DNA of 64,000 bases, taken from positions 1 to 64,000 of the forward strand of contig JABDLS010000058.1 in the NCBI GenBank assembly GCA_013002885.1. Direction: 5' to 3'. Below the pieces are notes generated by a model. The model saw only the letters and a list, made by a program, of their open reading frames with translations. It made no database searches and was not told the origin of the DNA. The stretch is from Gemmatimonadota bacterium. Its GTDB lineage: Bacteria; Gemmatimonadota; Gemmatimonadetes; Longimicrobiales; Gaopeijiaceae. This document shows positions 52,442-60,373 of this stretch, one piece after another. The stretch's first letter is position 1. Every line of letters starts with the position of its first letter. Position numbers and translations under genes: made by a program.

Positions 52442-53776
52442 GTGGCTTCACGCCTGCCGGTCGTGGCGGTCGTCGGGCGACCCAACGTAGGCAAGTCGAC
52501 GTTCTTCAACCGGGTCCTCGGCCAGCGGCTCGCCATCGTCGACGATCAGCCCGGCGTCACCCGCGATCGGAATTTTGCCCGGGCCGATTGGGCCGGGCGG
52601 GATTTCTTCATCGTCGATACCGGTGGCGTGATCGAAGGAAGCCATGAAGCGCTGGACTCGGCCATCCGTGAACAGGCGATGCACGCGGTCGACGAGGCAG
52701 ACGTGATCCTCTTCCTGGTGGACGGCAAGGCCGGGGTGCATCCCCTCGACGAGCGCCTCGCCGAGGTCCTCCGGAAGACGCAGACTCCGGTGCTGCTGGT
52801 CGTCAACAAGATGGACAACCTGCCCAAAGATCAGGGACATCTCGACTTCTGGGAGCTGGGAATCGGAGAGCCTCTGCCCGTGAGCGCTCTGTCGGGGAAG
52901 GGATCCGGCGACCTCCTCGACGAGCTCCTCGGCGTCATACCCGAGGCCCCGGAGAGCGAGCTCGATGCCGACGCCATTCGCGTTGCGGTGGTGGGGAAGC
53001 CCAACGTCGGCAAGTCCAGCTTCGTCAACAGGCTCATCGGTGAGGACCGGGTCGTGGTCTCGGACATCGCTGGCACCACGAGAGACCCCATCGATACGCT
53101 GTTTCGCTATCACGACCGGACGCTGGTGTTCGTCGATACGGCCGGTCTTCGGAAGCAGACGAAGATCAAGGACAGCCTGGAGTACTACAGCGCACTCCGT
53201 ACGGACCGAGTCGTCCATACCGCAGACGTCTGCGTCCTCCTCGTCGATGCCAGCGAGGACGACATCCACGCCCAGGACATCCGAATAGCACAAACTGCAT
53301 GGGACGCCGGGCGGGGCCTCATCCTGCTTGCCAACAAGTGGGACCTGGTGGAGAAGGACACGAAGACCGCCCAGGAATGGACGAAGCGTGTGCGGGACCG
53401 AATTCCTTTTCTCCAGTGGGTCCCCATGGTCTTCACATCGGCTCTCACGGGACAACGGATCCGCCGGTGTCTCGACCTCATCCTGGAGGTCAACGAGGAG
53501 CGATCCCGCCGTATCGAGACCCACGAAGTCAACGAGGTGCTGCGGAACCTCGTAGGGCGGCAGCCACCTCCTCATCACCGTGGCCGCCCGGTGAAGATCA
53601 AGTATGGGACGCAGGTCTCGGTCCGGCCCCCGGTCTTCACACTTTTCGCCAACTTTCCGAAGGCCATCCCGGATCACTACATTCGCTATCTCCACAACGG
53701 GTTCCGCGAAGCGTGGACCTTCATGGGGACGCCCATCCGGCTCCGCATCCGGAGTGGCAAGGACGACGCATCGTAG
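52442..53776 (+). CDS. der: Ribosome biogenesis GTPase Der (EngA)
   Basis: 444 aa with two GTPase domains in tandem: G1a GRPNVGKSTFFNR with NKMD, and G1b GKPNVGKSSFVNR with NKWD. DTGG and DTAG G3 motifs are present in the first and second domain respectively, and a C-terminal KH-like domain follows (TRVSPRPPVFTLFANFP-type segment, nt ~53590-53770). It acts in 50S ribosome assembly. The GTG at 52442 has CGGAG upstream and follows the DUF512 stop by one base. Confidence 0.96.
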   Translation: MASRLPVVAVVGRPNVGKSTFFNRVLGQRLAIVDDQPGVTRDRNFARADWAGRDFFIVDTGGVIEGSHEALDSAIREQAMHAVDEADVILFLVDGKAGVHPLDERLAEVLRKTQTPVLLVVNKMDNLPKDQGHLDFWELGIGEPLPVSALSGKGSGDLLDELLGVIPEAPESELDADAIRVAVVGKPNVGKSSFVNRLIGEDRVVVSDIAGTTRDPIDTLFRYHDRTLVFVDTAGLRKQTKIKDSLEYYSALRTDRVVHTADVCVLLVDASEDDIHAQDIRIAQTAWDAGRGLILLANKWDLVEKDTKTAQEWTKRVRDRIPFLQWVPMVFTSALTGQRIRRCLDLILEVNEERSRRIETHEVNEVLRNLVGRQPPPHHRGRPVKIKYGTQVSVRPPVFTLFANFPKAIPDHYIRYLHNGFREAWTFMGTPIRLRIRSGKDDAS

Positions 53777-53824
53777 GATCGCGGGCGGCGGGCTTCGACC
53801 CTCAGGCTCCATGGAAGTGACGCG

Positions 53825-54442
53825 GTGACGTACGCCTTTCTCGGCCTCTCATACCTACTCGGCGCCACCCCGACCAGCTATTGGGTAGGTAGGGTGTTCC
53901 ATGGCTTGGATCTACGTGAGCACGGGTCAGGTAACCTCGGTGCTACCAATGCTTTCCGTGTCATGGGCTGGCAGTGGGCGATCCCCGTCGTCATCGTAGA
54001 CATCGCGAAGGGCTGGGTACCGGTAGTCCTGTTCGCCGACCTGGCCGGCGTGGGCTTTCGATGGTCCCTCGCCTTCGGGACGGCCGCGATTCTCGGCCAC
54101 ATGTTCAGCCTCTGGGTGGGATTCAAGGGAGGGAAGGGGATGGCCACCAGCGCAGGCGCCTTCCTCGGGCTGGCCCCCTGGGCGGTCCTGGGCGGACTCA
54201 TCGTCTGGCTGGGCTTCACGCTTCCGACGGGTTATGTGTCCCTGGGCTCCATCGCGGCGTCCTTTGCACTCCCCATCCTTATCGCGGTCACTCCACATCA
54301 GGGCGGTGTCGAGCTGGTGGGTTTCGCGACCGCCCTGGCGGTTTTCGTGATCTGGAAACATCGATCGAACATCGGACGGCTGCTGCGAGGTGAGGAGAAT
54401 CGTTTCGGCCGAGAAACCCCCACGGACACACCGCCCACGTGA
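53825..54442 (+). CDS. plsY: Acyl-phosphate glycerol-3-phosphate acyltransferase PlsY
   Basis: 205 aa from a GTG, about five membrane segments. Conserved loops are GATPTSYWVGR, LREHGSGNLGATNAFRVMG, GHMFSLWVGFKGGKGMATSAG and VIWKHRSNIGRLLRGEENRFG. It transfers an acyl group from acyl-phosphate to glycerol-3-phosphate, starting phospholipid synthesis. The stop overlaps the gpsA start (GTGA), which places the supplier of its substrate directly behind it. Confidence 0.96.
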   Translation: MTYAFLGLSYLLGATPTSYWVGRVFHGLDLREHGSGNLGATNAFRVMGWQWAIPVVIVDIAKGWVPVVLFADLAGVGFRWSLAFGTAAILGHMFSLWVGFKGGKGMATSAGAFLGLAPWAVLGGLIVWLGFTLPTGYVSLGSIAASFALPILIAVTPHQGGVELVGFATALAVFVIWKHRSNIGRLLRGEENRFGRETPTDTPPT

Positions 54443-55452
54443 GTGAGCCGGAGAAGGTCGCCGTCCTCGGCGCCGGGGCGTGGGGCACGGCGCTCGCAAC
54501 GGTGCTCTCGGAGCGTGGCCACGACACCTGGCTCTGGTCGTATGAAGCCGAGGTGGCCGAATCCATCGACGGAAGCGCCACGAACCCCTACCTGCCCGAC
54601 GTGAAGCTCCCGGCAGCCTTGAGCGCGTCTGCTGAGATGGCTCGGGTGCTGGATGGGGCGGGGCTCGTCGTCTCCGTGAGTCCCTCGCAGGTCGTCCGGT
54701 CGGTTCTGGAAACTGCGGCTCCCTCTCTTGGTGACGGTGCTCTTCTGGTGAGCGCATCGAAAGGCATCGAGCTCGGGACGTTGTTGCGCATGGATCAGGT
54801 CGCCGTGGAGGTGCTCGGCGAATCGATCCAGGAACGCTTCGCCGTGCTGTCCGGGCCCAGCTTCGCCGAAGAGGTCGCGCGGCGGCAGCCTACGGCCGTG
54901 GTCGTGGCGAGCGAGGGTAAGGACGTCCGGGACGCCGTGCAGGCCGCCTTTCAGACCCCCTGGTTCAGGGTGTACACGAACCCGGACGTCGTCGGCGTAG
55001 AGCTCGGAGGCGCCGTGAAGAACGTCATCGCCCTCGCCGCGGGGATGACCGCCGGACTGGGGTACGCCCACAACTCGGCGGCGGCGCTCATCACCCGGGG
55101 ACTGGCCGAGATCACACGGCTCGGGGTGGCCATGGGCGCCCAGCAGGCGACGTTTTACGGCCTCGCAGGGCTCGGCGATCTCGTACTCACATGTACGGGT
55201 GGGTTGAGCAGGAACCGTACGGTCGGGTATCGTTTGGGCGCTGGGGAGTCTCTCGACGTGGTCCTCGGCGAGATGACCGCGGTCGCCGAGGGCATCAAGA
55301 CGGCAAGCGCGGTGCACGAACTCGCGTCGAGACACGGCGTCGAGATGCCCATCGCCGAGCAGGTGTACGCCATCGTGGAGCAGGGGAAGACGCCGGCCGA
55401 GGCGCTCCAAGACCTCATGCTCCGAGATCCGAAGCCCGAGGAGTGGTCGTGA
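54439..55452 (+). CDS. gpsA: Glycerol-3-phosphate dehydrogenase [NAD(P)+]
   Basis: 337 aa from a GTG overlapping plsY. It makes sn-glycerol-3-phosphate from dihydroxyacetone phosphate. Rossmann motif VAVLGAGAWGTALATVL, then LSGPSFAEEVARRQPTAVVV, the catalytic Lys region GGAVKNVIALAAGMTAGLGYA, and GLAGLGDLVLTCTGGLSRNR are all typical. plsY-gpsA is a common functional pair. The stop overlaps the MerR-like gene (GTGA). Confidence 0.97.
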   Translation: MSEPEKVAVLGAGAWGTALATVLSERGHDTWLWSYEAEVAESIDGSATNPYLPDVKLPAALSASAEMARVLDGAGLVVSVSPSQVVRSVLETAAPSLGDGALLVSASKGIELGTLLRMDQVAVEVLGESIQERFAVLSGPSFAEEVARRQPTAVVVASEGKDVRDAVQAAFQTPWFRVYTNPDVVGVELGGAVKNVIALAAGMTAGLGYAHNSAAALITRGLAEITRLGVAMGAQQATFYGLAGLGDLVLTCTGGLSRNRTVGYRLGAGESLDVVLGEMTAVAEGIKTASAVHELASRHGVEMPIAEQVYAIVEQGKTPAEALQDLMLRDPKPEEWS

Positions 55453-55814
55453 ACGAGCCGGTCGCAAAGAAGGTCTACTACTCCATCGGGGAGGTGTGCG
55501 ACCTCTCCGGGCTCAAGCCCCACGTACTTCGATACTGGGAAACCCAGTTCTCCGTTTTGAACCCGACGAAGAACAGGGCCGGGAATCGGGTCTATCGACA
55601 GCGCGACGTGGAGATCGTGCTCCTGGTGAAGCACCTCCTCTACAACGAGAAATACACCATCGAGGGTGCCAATCAGAAGATCCTGGAGATGCGAAGCGGC
55701 GGCGAGCTCAAGGAGGAGAGGAGCGAGGTCGTGGCCCCGGACTTCCTCACGGGCATCAAGGCCGAGCTCGAGGAGCTGCGGGAGCTGTTGACCCCGCCTG
55801 AGCCCGCTGAGTGA
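55449..55814 (+). CDS. MerR family transcriptional regulator
   Basis: 121 aa. KKVYYSIGEVCDLSGLKPHVLRYWE is a MerR winged-helix DNA-binding domain, followed by RNRVYRQRDVEIVLLVKHL-type residues and a C-terminal coiled coil (LEELRELLTPPE). There are no Cys residues for metal sensing. Proteins of this short type occur beside gpsA/surE in several phyla; the target genes are unknown. It starts with a GTG overlapping gpsA. I place the operator uncertainly; no MerR-like palindrome was found nearby. Confidence 0.88.
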   Translation: MNEPVAKKVYYSIGEVCDLSGLKPHVLRYWETQFSVLNPTKNRAGNRVYRQRDVEIVLLVKHLLYNEKYTIEGANQKILEMRSGGELKEERSEVVAPDFLTGIKAELEELRELLTPPEPAE

Positions 55815-55836
55815 GACCTCCCGGTAGTCCCGCCTC

Positions 55837-56586
55837 ATGAACATCCTTTGCACCAATGACGACGGCTACCTGGCCATGGGGATCGGGGTGTTGTCACGGG
55901 CGGCCAGCGGCCTCGGGACCGTCACGACCGTGGCTCCGGACAGGGAACAGAGCGCCACCAGCAGCTCTCTCACCCTCCATCACCCCCTGAGGGCCAGGCG
56001 GGCCCGGGACGGGACATGGATCGTGGACGGGACTCCCACTGATTGCGTGATCCTCGCCGTTGGTGAACTCATGGCCGGGCGACCGGACGTCTGCGTATCC
56101 GGCGTGAATCACGGGTCCAACATGGGTGAGGACGTGCTCTATTCGGGGACGGTCGCTGCCGCGATGGAAGCAACGGTACTGGGCATCCCGGCCATCGCGA
56201 TCTCCTACTGCGGAGTCTTCCCTGAAGAGATCGAAGGGCTCGAGGAGTTGGTGGGCGGCCTTCTCCAGGGCGTTCTCGGTCGAGGAGACTTCCCTGCCGA
56301 CACCCTGCTCAACATCAACCTGCCGGCCGTTCCGCCCGACGAGGTGAAGGGCGTTCGAGTCACTTCTCTCGGTCGTCGCCGGTATGCCGACTCCATCACC
56401 CGTGCCAACGATCCCATGGGCCGCGAGTATTTCTGGATCGGAGGTGGTGTGGCGACCTGGCGAGGCCCGGCGGACTCGGACTTCCAGGCGGTCGAGGATG
56501 GCTACATTTCCGTCACCCCCTTGCATCTCGACCTCACGAACTACGGCCTCATCGAGGACATCCAAGCGTGGGATCTGACCCTCTAG
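55837..56586 (+). CDS. surE: 5'-nucleotidase SurE
   Basis: 249 aa. MNILCTNDDGYLAMGIGVL carries the paired Asp metal ligands. Further ligands lie in PDREQSATSSSLTLHHPL and VSGVNHGSNMGEDVLYSGTVAAA. It hydrolyses nucleoside monophosphates and related phosphates in stationary phase. The 3' end overlaps pcm by 19 bases; surE-pcm is a widely conserved pair. Confidence 0.96.
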   Translation: MNILCTNDDGYLAMGIGVLSRAASGLGTVTTVAPDREQSATSSSLTLHHPLRARRARDGTWIVDGTPTDCVILAVGELMAGRPDVCVSGVNHGSNMGEDVLYSGTVAAAMEATVLGIPAIAISYCGVFPEEIEGLEELVGGLLQGVLGRGDFPADTLLNINLPAVPPDEVKGVRVTSLGRRRYADSITRANDPMGREYFWIGGGVATWRGPADSDFQAVEDGYISVTPLHLDLTNYGLIEDIQAWDLTL

Positions 56587-57245
56587 GCGACGTCCGATAC
56601 ACGGGCTATCGGCGCAAGCTGATCGAGGAGATCCGCGCCCGCGGCGTCGACGACCTGGAGACACTCCAGCTGTTCGACCGGGTCCCCCGGCACATCTTCC
56701 TGCCGGAGGGGGTTCAACCGCGCGCGTACGAGGACAACGCCATACCCATCGGGTACGGGCAGACGGCGTCGCAACCGTCGTTGCAGGCCTACTACCTATC
56801 GATTCTCCGGCCCACGGAGGACGAAAAGGTGCTGGAGATCGGGACCGGATGCGGCTACCTGACGGCGCTCCTCGCCATGATGGCCGACCGGGTCTACTCG
56901 GTGGAGCGTGTACGGGAGCTGTCGAAACGGGCGCGGAAGGCGCTCGATGCCTTCGGCGTGAAGAACGCAGCGCTTCTGGTGGGTGACGGCACCATCGGAT
57001 GGCGCAAGTATGCCCCGTTCGATGTCATCGTCGTTTCGGCGGCTTCACCGTCGGTGCCCAAGGCCCTCGTCGAACAGCTCGCCGACGGCGGCCGCATGCT
57101 CATTCCCGTGGGATCGAGAGACATTCAGGAGTTGACCTTGGTGAAGAAGAGTGGGTCCGCGGTGACCGAAGAGAGGGTGGGCGGAGAGGTGAAGTTCGTA
57201 CCCCTTCTGGGGAGATTCGCGTGGAGTGAGGAGGCTGGGGCGTGA
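56568..57245 (+). CDS. pcm: Protein-L-isoaspartate O-methyltransferase
   Basis: 225 aa from a GTG inside the surE tail. RVPRHIFLPEGVQPRAYEDN and IPIGYGQTASQPS are the family motifs, and VLEIGTGCGYLTALLAMM is the SAM-binding site. It methylates isoaspartyl residues so that damaged proteins can be repaired, working alongside SurE in stationary-phase survival. The stop overlaps the DedA-like start (GTGA). Confidence 0.96.
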   Translation: MGSDPLGDVRYTGYRRKLIEEIRARGVDDLETLQLFDRVPRHIFLPEGVQPRAYEDNAIPIGYGQTASQPSLQAYYLSILRPTEDEKVLEIGTGCGYLTALLAMMADRVYSVERVRELSKRARKALDAFGVKNAALLVGDGTIGWRKYAPFDVIVVSAASPSVPKALVEQLADGGRMLIPVGSRDIQELTLVKKSGSAVTEERVGGEVKFVPLLGRFAWSEEAGA

Positions 57246-57886
57246 CGGACGACGCGGCGGAGGCCAAAGAGACCGCCTACCGGGGAGTCCGTGGTCAGAT
57301 CCGCCGCCTCTACGACTGGGTGCTCCATTGGGCCGAGACTCCATACGGGGCGTGGGCCCTCTTCATCATCGCCTTTGCCGAGTCGTCGTTCTTCCCCATC
57401 CCGCCTGACCCGCTTCTGCTTGCACTGTGTCTGGGCGCCGCCAAGCGGTCGCTGAGGTTCGCCGCCATCGCGACGCTGGCGTCGGTTCTCGGTGGGATGG
57501 CCGGCTATGCCATAGGGGCAGGGGCGTGGGGGATCGCCCAGGACTGGTTCTTCACCTATGTGCCGGGCGTTACGCCTGATGCGTTCGAGAACGTGCGAGC
57601 GTTCTATGACAGACACGGTTTCGCCGCCGTCTTCATGGCGGGCCTCACGCCCATTCCGTACAAGGTCTTCACCCTCGCGTCGGGGGTCTTCGGCATCAAT
57701 TTCGGTGTCTTTGTGCTGGCTTCGGTCCTGAGTCGCGGGTTCCGCTTTCTGGTCCTCGCGGGTCTCGTCTTCTACTTCGGGCCAGCCATCGAGCGCTTCA
57801 TCGACCGGCACTTCGATCGCCTCGTCCTCATCTTCAGTGTGCTCTTGGTGGGAGGCTTCATCGCCGTGGAGTTCTTCTTCTCCTGA
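57242..57886 (+). CDS. DedA/YqaA-like membrane protein (SNARE-associated/VTT domain)
   Basis: 214 aa. It opens with a soluble part (residues 1-40), then membrane segments with FAESSFFPIPPDPLLLALCLGA and PIPYKVFTLASGVFGINFGVF, the re-entrant-loop sequences of the VTT/DedA family. These proteins are proposed to move lipids, such as undecaprenyl phosphate or phospholipids, across the inner membrane. It is translationally coupled to pcm and lies beside lipid genes (plsY, gpsA). An exact substrate cannot be read from sequence. Confidence 0.87.
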   Translation: MTDDAAEAKETAYRGVRGQIRRLYDWVLHWAETPYGAWALFIIAFAESSFFPIPPDPLLLALCLGAAKRSLRFAAIATLASVLGGMAGYAIGAGAWGIAQDWFFTYVPGVTPDAFENVRAFYDRHGFAAVFMAGLTPIPYKVFTLASGVFGINFGVFVLASVLSRGFRFLVLAGLVFYFGPAIERFIDRHFDRLVLIFSVLLVGGFIAVEFFFS

Positions 57887-57897
57887 GTCGGAGACCT

Positions 57898-57927
57898 TTG
57901 TTCCCGCAGTGAATGCGGACCTATATT
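57898..57927 (+). promoter_or_regulatory. Predicted promoter for the DDPLP-repeat protein
   Basis: TTGTTC (57898-57903), an 18-base spacer and TATATT (57922-57927); the ATG lies 41 bases after the -10. This falls in the gap after the DedA-like gene. Confidence 0.5.
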
Positions 57928-57967
57928 GCCCTTCGTGGGAGTCGAGCCCCCTCTCTGGAGCAGGTTC

Positions 57968-58504
57968 ATGAGCGAAAACAACCGAGAGCCCCGCCTGCCG
58001 CCACCGGCGTTTCCCCCCGGTTCCCGCCGGCATCAACTCCGCAACCAGGTGCCCGAGGTGAAGGCGAAGGTCCAGTCGGTCGACGAGGCGCTTATCGGGC
58101 CCGACGATCCGCTGCCGGATCGCGTGGATCTCGTCGGCGACGCCTTCATCTCACCGGACGATCCCCTCCCGGAGCGCACGATCGAGCTCGCGGAGGCCTT
58201 CTGGGAAGCCCATGCCGCCGCCGCAGACGAAGAAGGAGAGGTGGTGGGAATGGACCTCGACCCTCATCTCCAGCCGTCCGAGTCCGTCTCAGGGGGAGAC
58301 CCCCACGTCACCGAGCTCATGACCGCAGTCGCGAAGCTCGCCGAAGCGGTGCAGCGCAAGGGTGAGGCCGGCCTCAGAGCCACCCTGGACATGAGCCGCT
58401 TCGAAGCGACGTTGAGGGCATACTGCGTGGGCTACCTCGCAGGCCGTCGCTCCGAAGAGCCCCCGCGGCCCCATTTCGAGGAAGCGCTGCCCACCGACGG
58501 CTGA
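57968..58504 (+). CDS. Unknown protein with duplicated DDPLP motif
   Basis: 178 aa from the ATG at 57968 (AGCAGGTTC upstream, a weak site). The N-terminus is basic and Pro-rich (LPPPAFPPGSRRHQLRN). It then repeats a unit of about 21 residues: DEALIGPDDPLPDRVDL and DAFISPDDPLPERTIEL. A helical C-terminal half (MTAVAKLAEAVQRKGEAGL) follows. No signal peptide. I do not recognise the family. It is co-oriented with, and 16 bases from, the Smr gene. Confidence 0.7.
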   Translation: MSENNREPRLPPPAFPPGSRRHQLRNQVPEVKAKVQSVDEALIGPDDPLPDRVDLVGDAFISPDDPLPERTIELAEAFWEAHAAAADEEGEVVGMDLDPHLQPSESVSGGDPHVTELMTAVAKLAEAVQRKGEAGLRATLDMSRFEATLRAYCVGYLAGRRSEEPPRPHFEEALPTDG

Positions 58505-58519
58505 CAAGGAGACGGACGG

Positions 58520-58840
58520 GTGGGGAAGCGCAGAACCGCACACCCCTCGGAGTCGAGAATCCGGGACGGTCTGCATGCCGCGTTCCCGGACGCCGAGGTC
58601 GATCTCCATGGCCTGCGCAGGGAACAGGCGCTCGTCCGGGTGGACCAGGTCCTGGACACCTGGGCTCGTCGTGGTGGACACCCCGTCGTGCGGATCATCA
58701 CCGGGAGGGGGAACCGCTCGGCTGGCGACGCCGTTCTCCTGTCGGCCGTCGAGGAGCATCTGCGTGGGGAAGTCGGCGACAGGGTAGCCGAGATGGCCAG
58801 GGATCCCGGCGGCGGGGCTTGGCTCGTCAGGATCGCCTAG
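58520..58840 (+). CDS. Small Smr-domain protein
   Basis: 106 aa from a GTG. EVDLHGLRREQALVRVDQVL and VRIITGRGNRSAGDAVLLSAVEEHL give the DLHG and TGRG(N)xS motifs of stand-alone Smr domains. Other Smr proteins are endonucleases of RNA or branched DNA. It is too short for MutS2. A ribosome site (AAGGAG) lies upstream of the GTG. Confidence 0.85.
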   Translation: MGKRRTAHPSESRIRDGLHAAFPDAEVDLHGLRREQALVRVDQVLDTWARRGGHPVVRIITGRGNRSAGDAVLLSAVEEHLRGEVGDRVAEMARDPGGGAWLVRIA

Positions 58841-58950
58841 GCCGGGAAACACACGCGTGTTGCGCTGCGGCGGCTCGGGGTGAGGGTTGGTAAACATCTG
58901 TAGTCAACACCGGACCGCTAGGGTCCGCCCTCACCCTGAATCTGGAAGCC

Positions 58951-60147
58951 ATGCAGCTCTCTAGCCGAAACGCCCCTGTTCTTGCCCTCTTGGTACTTGT
59001 CGCCGCTTGCGGCGAAAGCACGACAGCCCCGGACCCCGTCGATCTGGAGATCGGCCCGAGTGCAAATGCCGATGCCGGCAGCTCGTACCAGAATTCGTTG
59101 ACAGACGCCTGGATCGGTTACTCCGCCTTGCCCCGACCCTACACGGGAGAACTGACACTCGGTGATGCCATCGCCTATCTCGATGCCGACGGCGACGGGG
59201 ACACCGACGTGTTCATGGCGACGGGTCAGTATCTGTCGGAGGGTGACCACGACAGCGAGCTCTTCCTGAACAACGGGAGCTACACGTTCACCTTCGACGT
59301 AGGGCCCTTCGCCGGAAGTACGCCTCCGGCGACCCACGCTCGGAAGTCCCTCGTAGCCGACTTCGACGGGAACGGCCGCGACGACATCTTCGTCCTCGAC
59401 CACGGCTTCGACAGCAATCCGTTTCCCGGCAACGAGCCGAAACTCATCCTGCAGGACAACCCCGGCTCGTTCTCATGGCGACGGCTCACCGACCAGACGG
59501 GTTTTCACCACGGGGGAGCCGCGGGCGATTTCGACAACGACGGGGATATCGATGTCTTCGTGGGTGGTTTCGACCCGTTCTTCTACGTGAATGACGGCTC
59601 CGGCGCCTTCAACAAGGTCGACGACCGGTGGGACGGCAGCATGGCGAAGGTGTTCAGCGCCGAACTCATCGACGTAGATCAGGACGGGTACCTGGACCTC
59701 CTCGTAGGTGCCCACGAACGGGATGGCGACCAGACGGCGGTCTACTGGGGCAACTCGACAGGCGCGTACACAGCCGGCGACCGGACGCCCGTGCCCCAGA
59801 TGGCTCAGCTCGGCGCAGTTCTGGACTTCGACGCTGCGGACGTGGACGGTGACGGCGACCGGGACCTCATCTTGAACCGCACTCGCGATGGGGACGACGG
59901 CGGCGAGGGCGGCTTCTACACTGGACGAATCACACAGCTCGTCCTCCACGACGGGAGTCGCGGCTTCACGGACGCGACGGGCCAGGTCGACGCTCCCGGC
60001 GACGGTAGCGAGCCGTGGTTTCCGTGGTTGCGGACCGTGGACCTGAACCAGGACGGCGATCTCGACATCGTCCCCGACAACGCCGACATCGGATACGTGT
60101 GGATCAACGATGGCGCGGGGATCTTCACGCGGACGGATTGGCCGTAA
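58951..60147 (+). CDS. Lipoprotein with VCBS/FG-GAP-like repeats
   Basis: 398 aa. NAPVLALLVLVAAC has a lipobox (VAAC). The mature body is a beta-propeller with repeated Ca-binding-type loops rich in Asp: AYLDADGDGDTDVFMA, VADFDGNGRDDIFVLD, AGDFDNDGDIDVFVG, LIDVDQDGYLDLLVG, AADVDGDGDRDLILN and TVDLNQDGDLDIVPD. These DxDGDGxxD loops occur in integrin-like and VCBS/FG-GAP proteins on bacterial surfaces. Calcium binding and a structural or adhesion role are likely. Confidence 0.9.
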   Translation: MQLSSRNAPVLALLVLVAACGESTTAPDPVDLEIGPSANADAGSSYQNSLTDAWIGYSALPRPYTGELTLGDAIAYLDADGDGDTDVFMATGQYLSEGDHDSELFLNNGSYTFTFDVGPFAGSTPPATHARKSLVADFDGNGRDDIFVLDHGFDSNPFPGNEPKLILQDNPGSFSWRRLTDQTGFHHGGAAGDFDNDGDIDVFVGGFDPFFYVNDGSGAFNKVDDRWDGSMAKVFSAELIDVDQDGYLDLLVGAHERDGDQTAVYWGNSTGAYTAGDRTPVPQMAQLGAVLDFDAADVDGDGDRDLILNRTRDGDDGGEGGFYTGRITQLVLHDGSRGFTDATGQVDAPGDGSEPWFPWLRTVDLNQDGDLDIVPDNADIGYVWINDGAGIFTRTDWP

Positions 60148-60175
60148 CGGGCTTCCAGCCCATAGTTTGAGCTTG

Positions 60176-60373
60176 ATGAATCGTCCTGCTGACCAGCCTG
60201 AACGACGGAAGCGGAACCTCCGGGATACGAGTATGTGGGAGCGCGATCTGAACGGCTACGCCATCTGCCCCTGGTGCGCTGCCGTGGTATACGCCCCGAG
60301 AGCCGACCTCCACCGCGAGCACTGTGCAGCAGGACAGCCCGAACGGCGTACGGAGGACCGAGGGAGTGGGTAA
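60176..60373 (+). CDS. 65-aa zinc-finger-like protein, coupled to the next gene
   Basis: A 66-codon ORF from the ATG at 60176. Its middle, YAICPWCAAVVYAPRADLHREHC, places Cys-x2-Cys and His-x3-His-Cys so that a single zinc could be bound, followed by a charged tail. There is no clear ribosome site. Its stop overlaps the GTG of the 1026-aa lipoprotein by 8 bases, and a GGAGG site for that gene lies within its last codons. Real expression is plausible but not proven. Confidence 0.5.
   Translation: MNRPADQPERRKRNLRDTSMWERDLNGYAICPWCAAVVYAPRADLHREHCAAGQPERRTEDRGSG

Noticed and set aside
54298-55467. A 389-codon open frame on the - strand
   Set aside because: It is antisense to gpsA; there is no ribosome site or domain.
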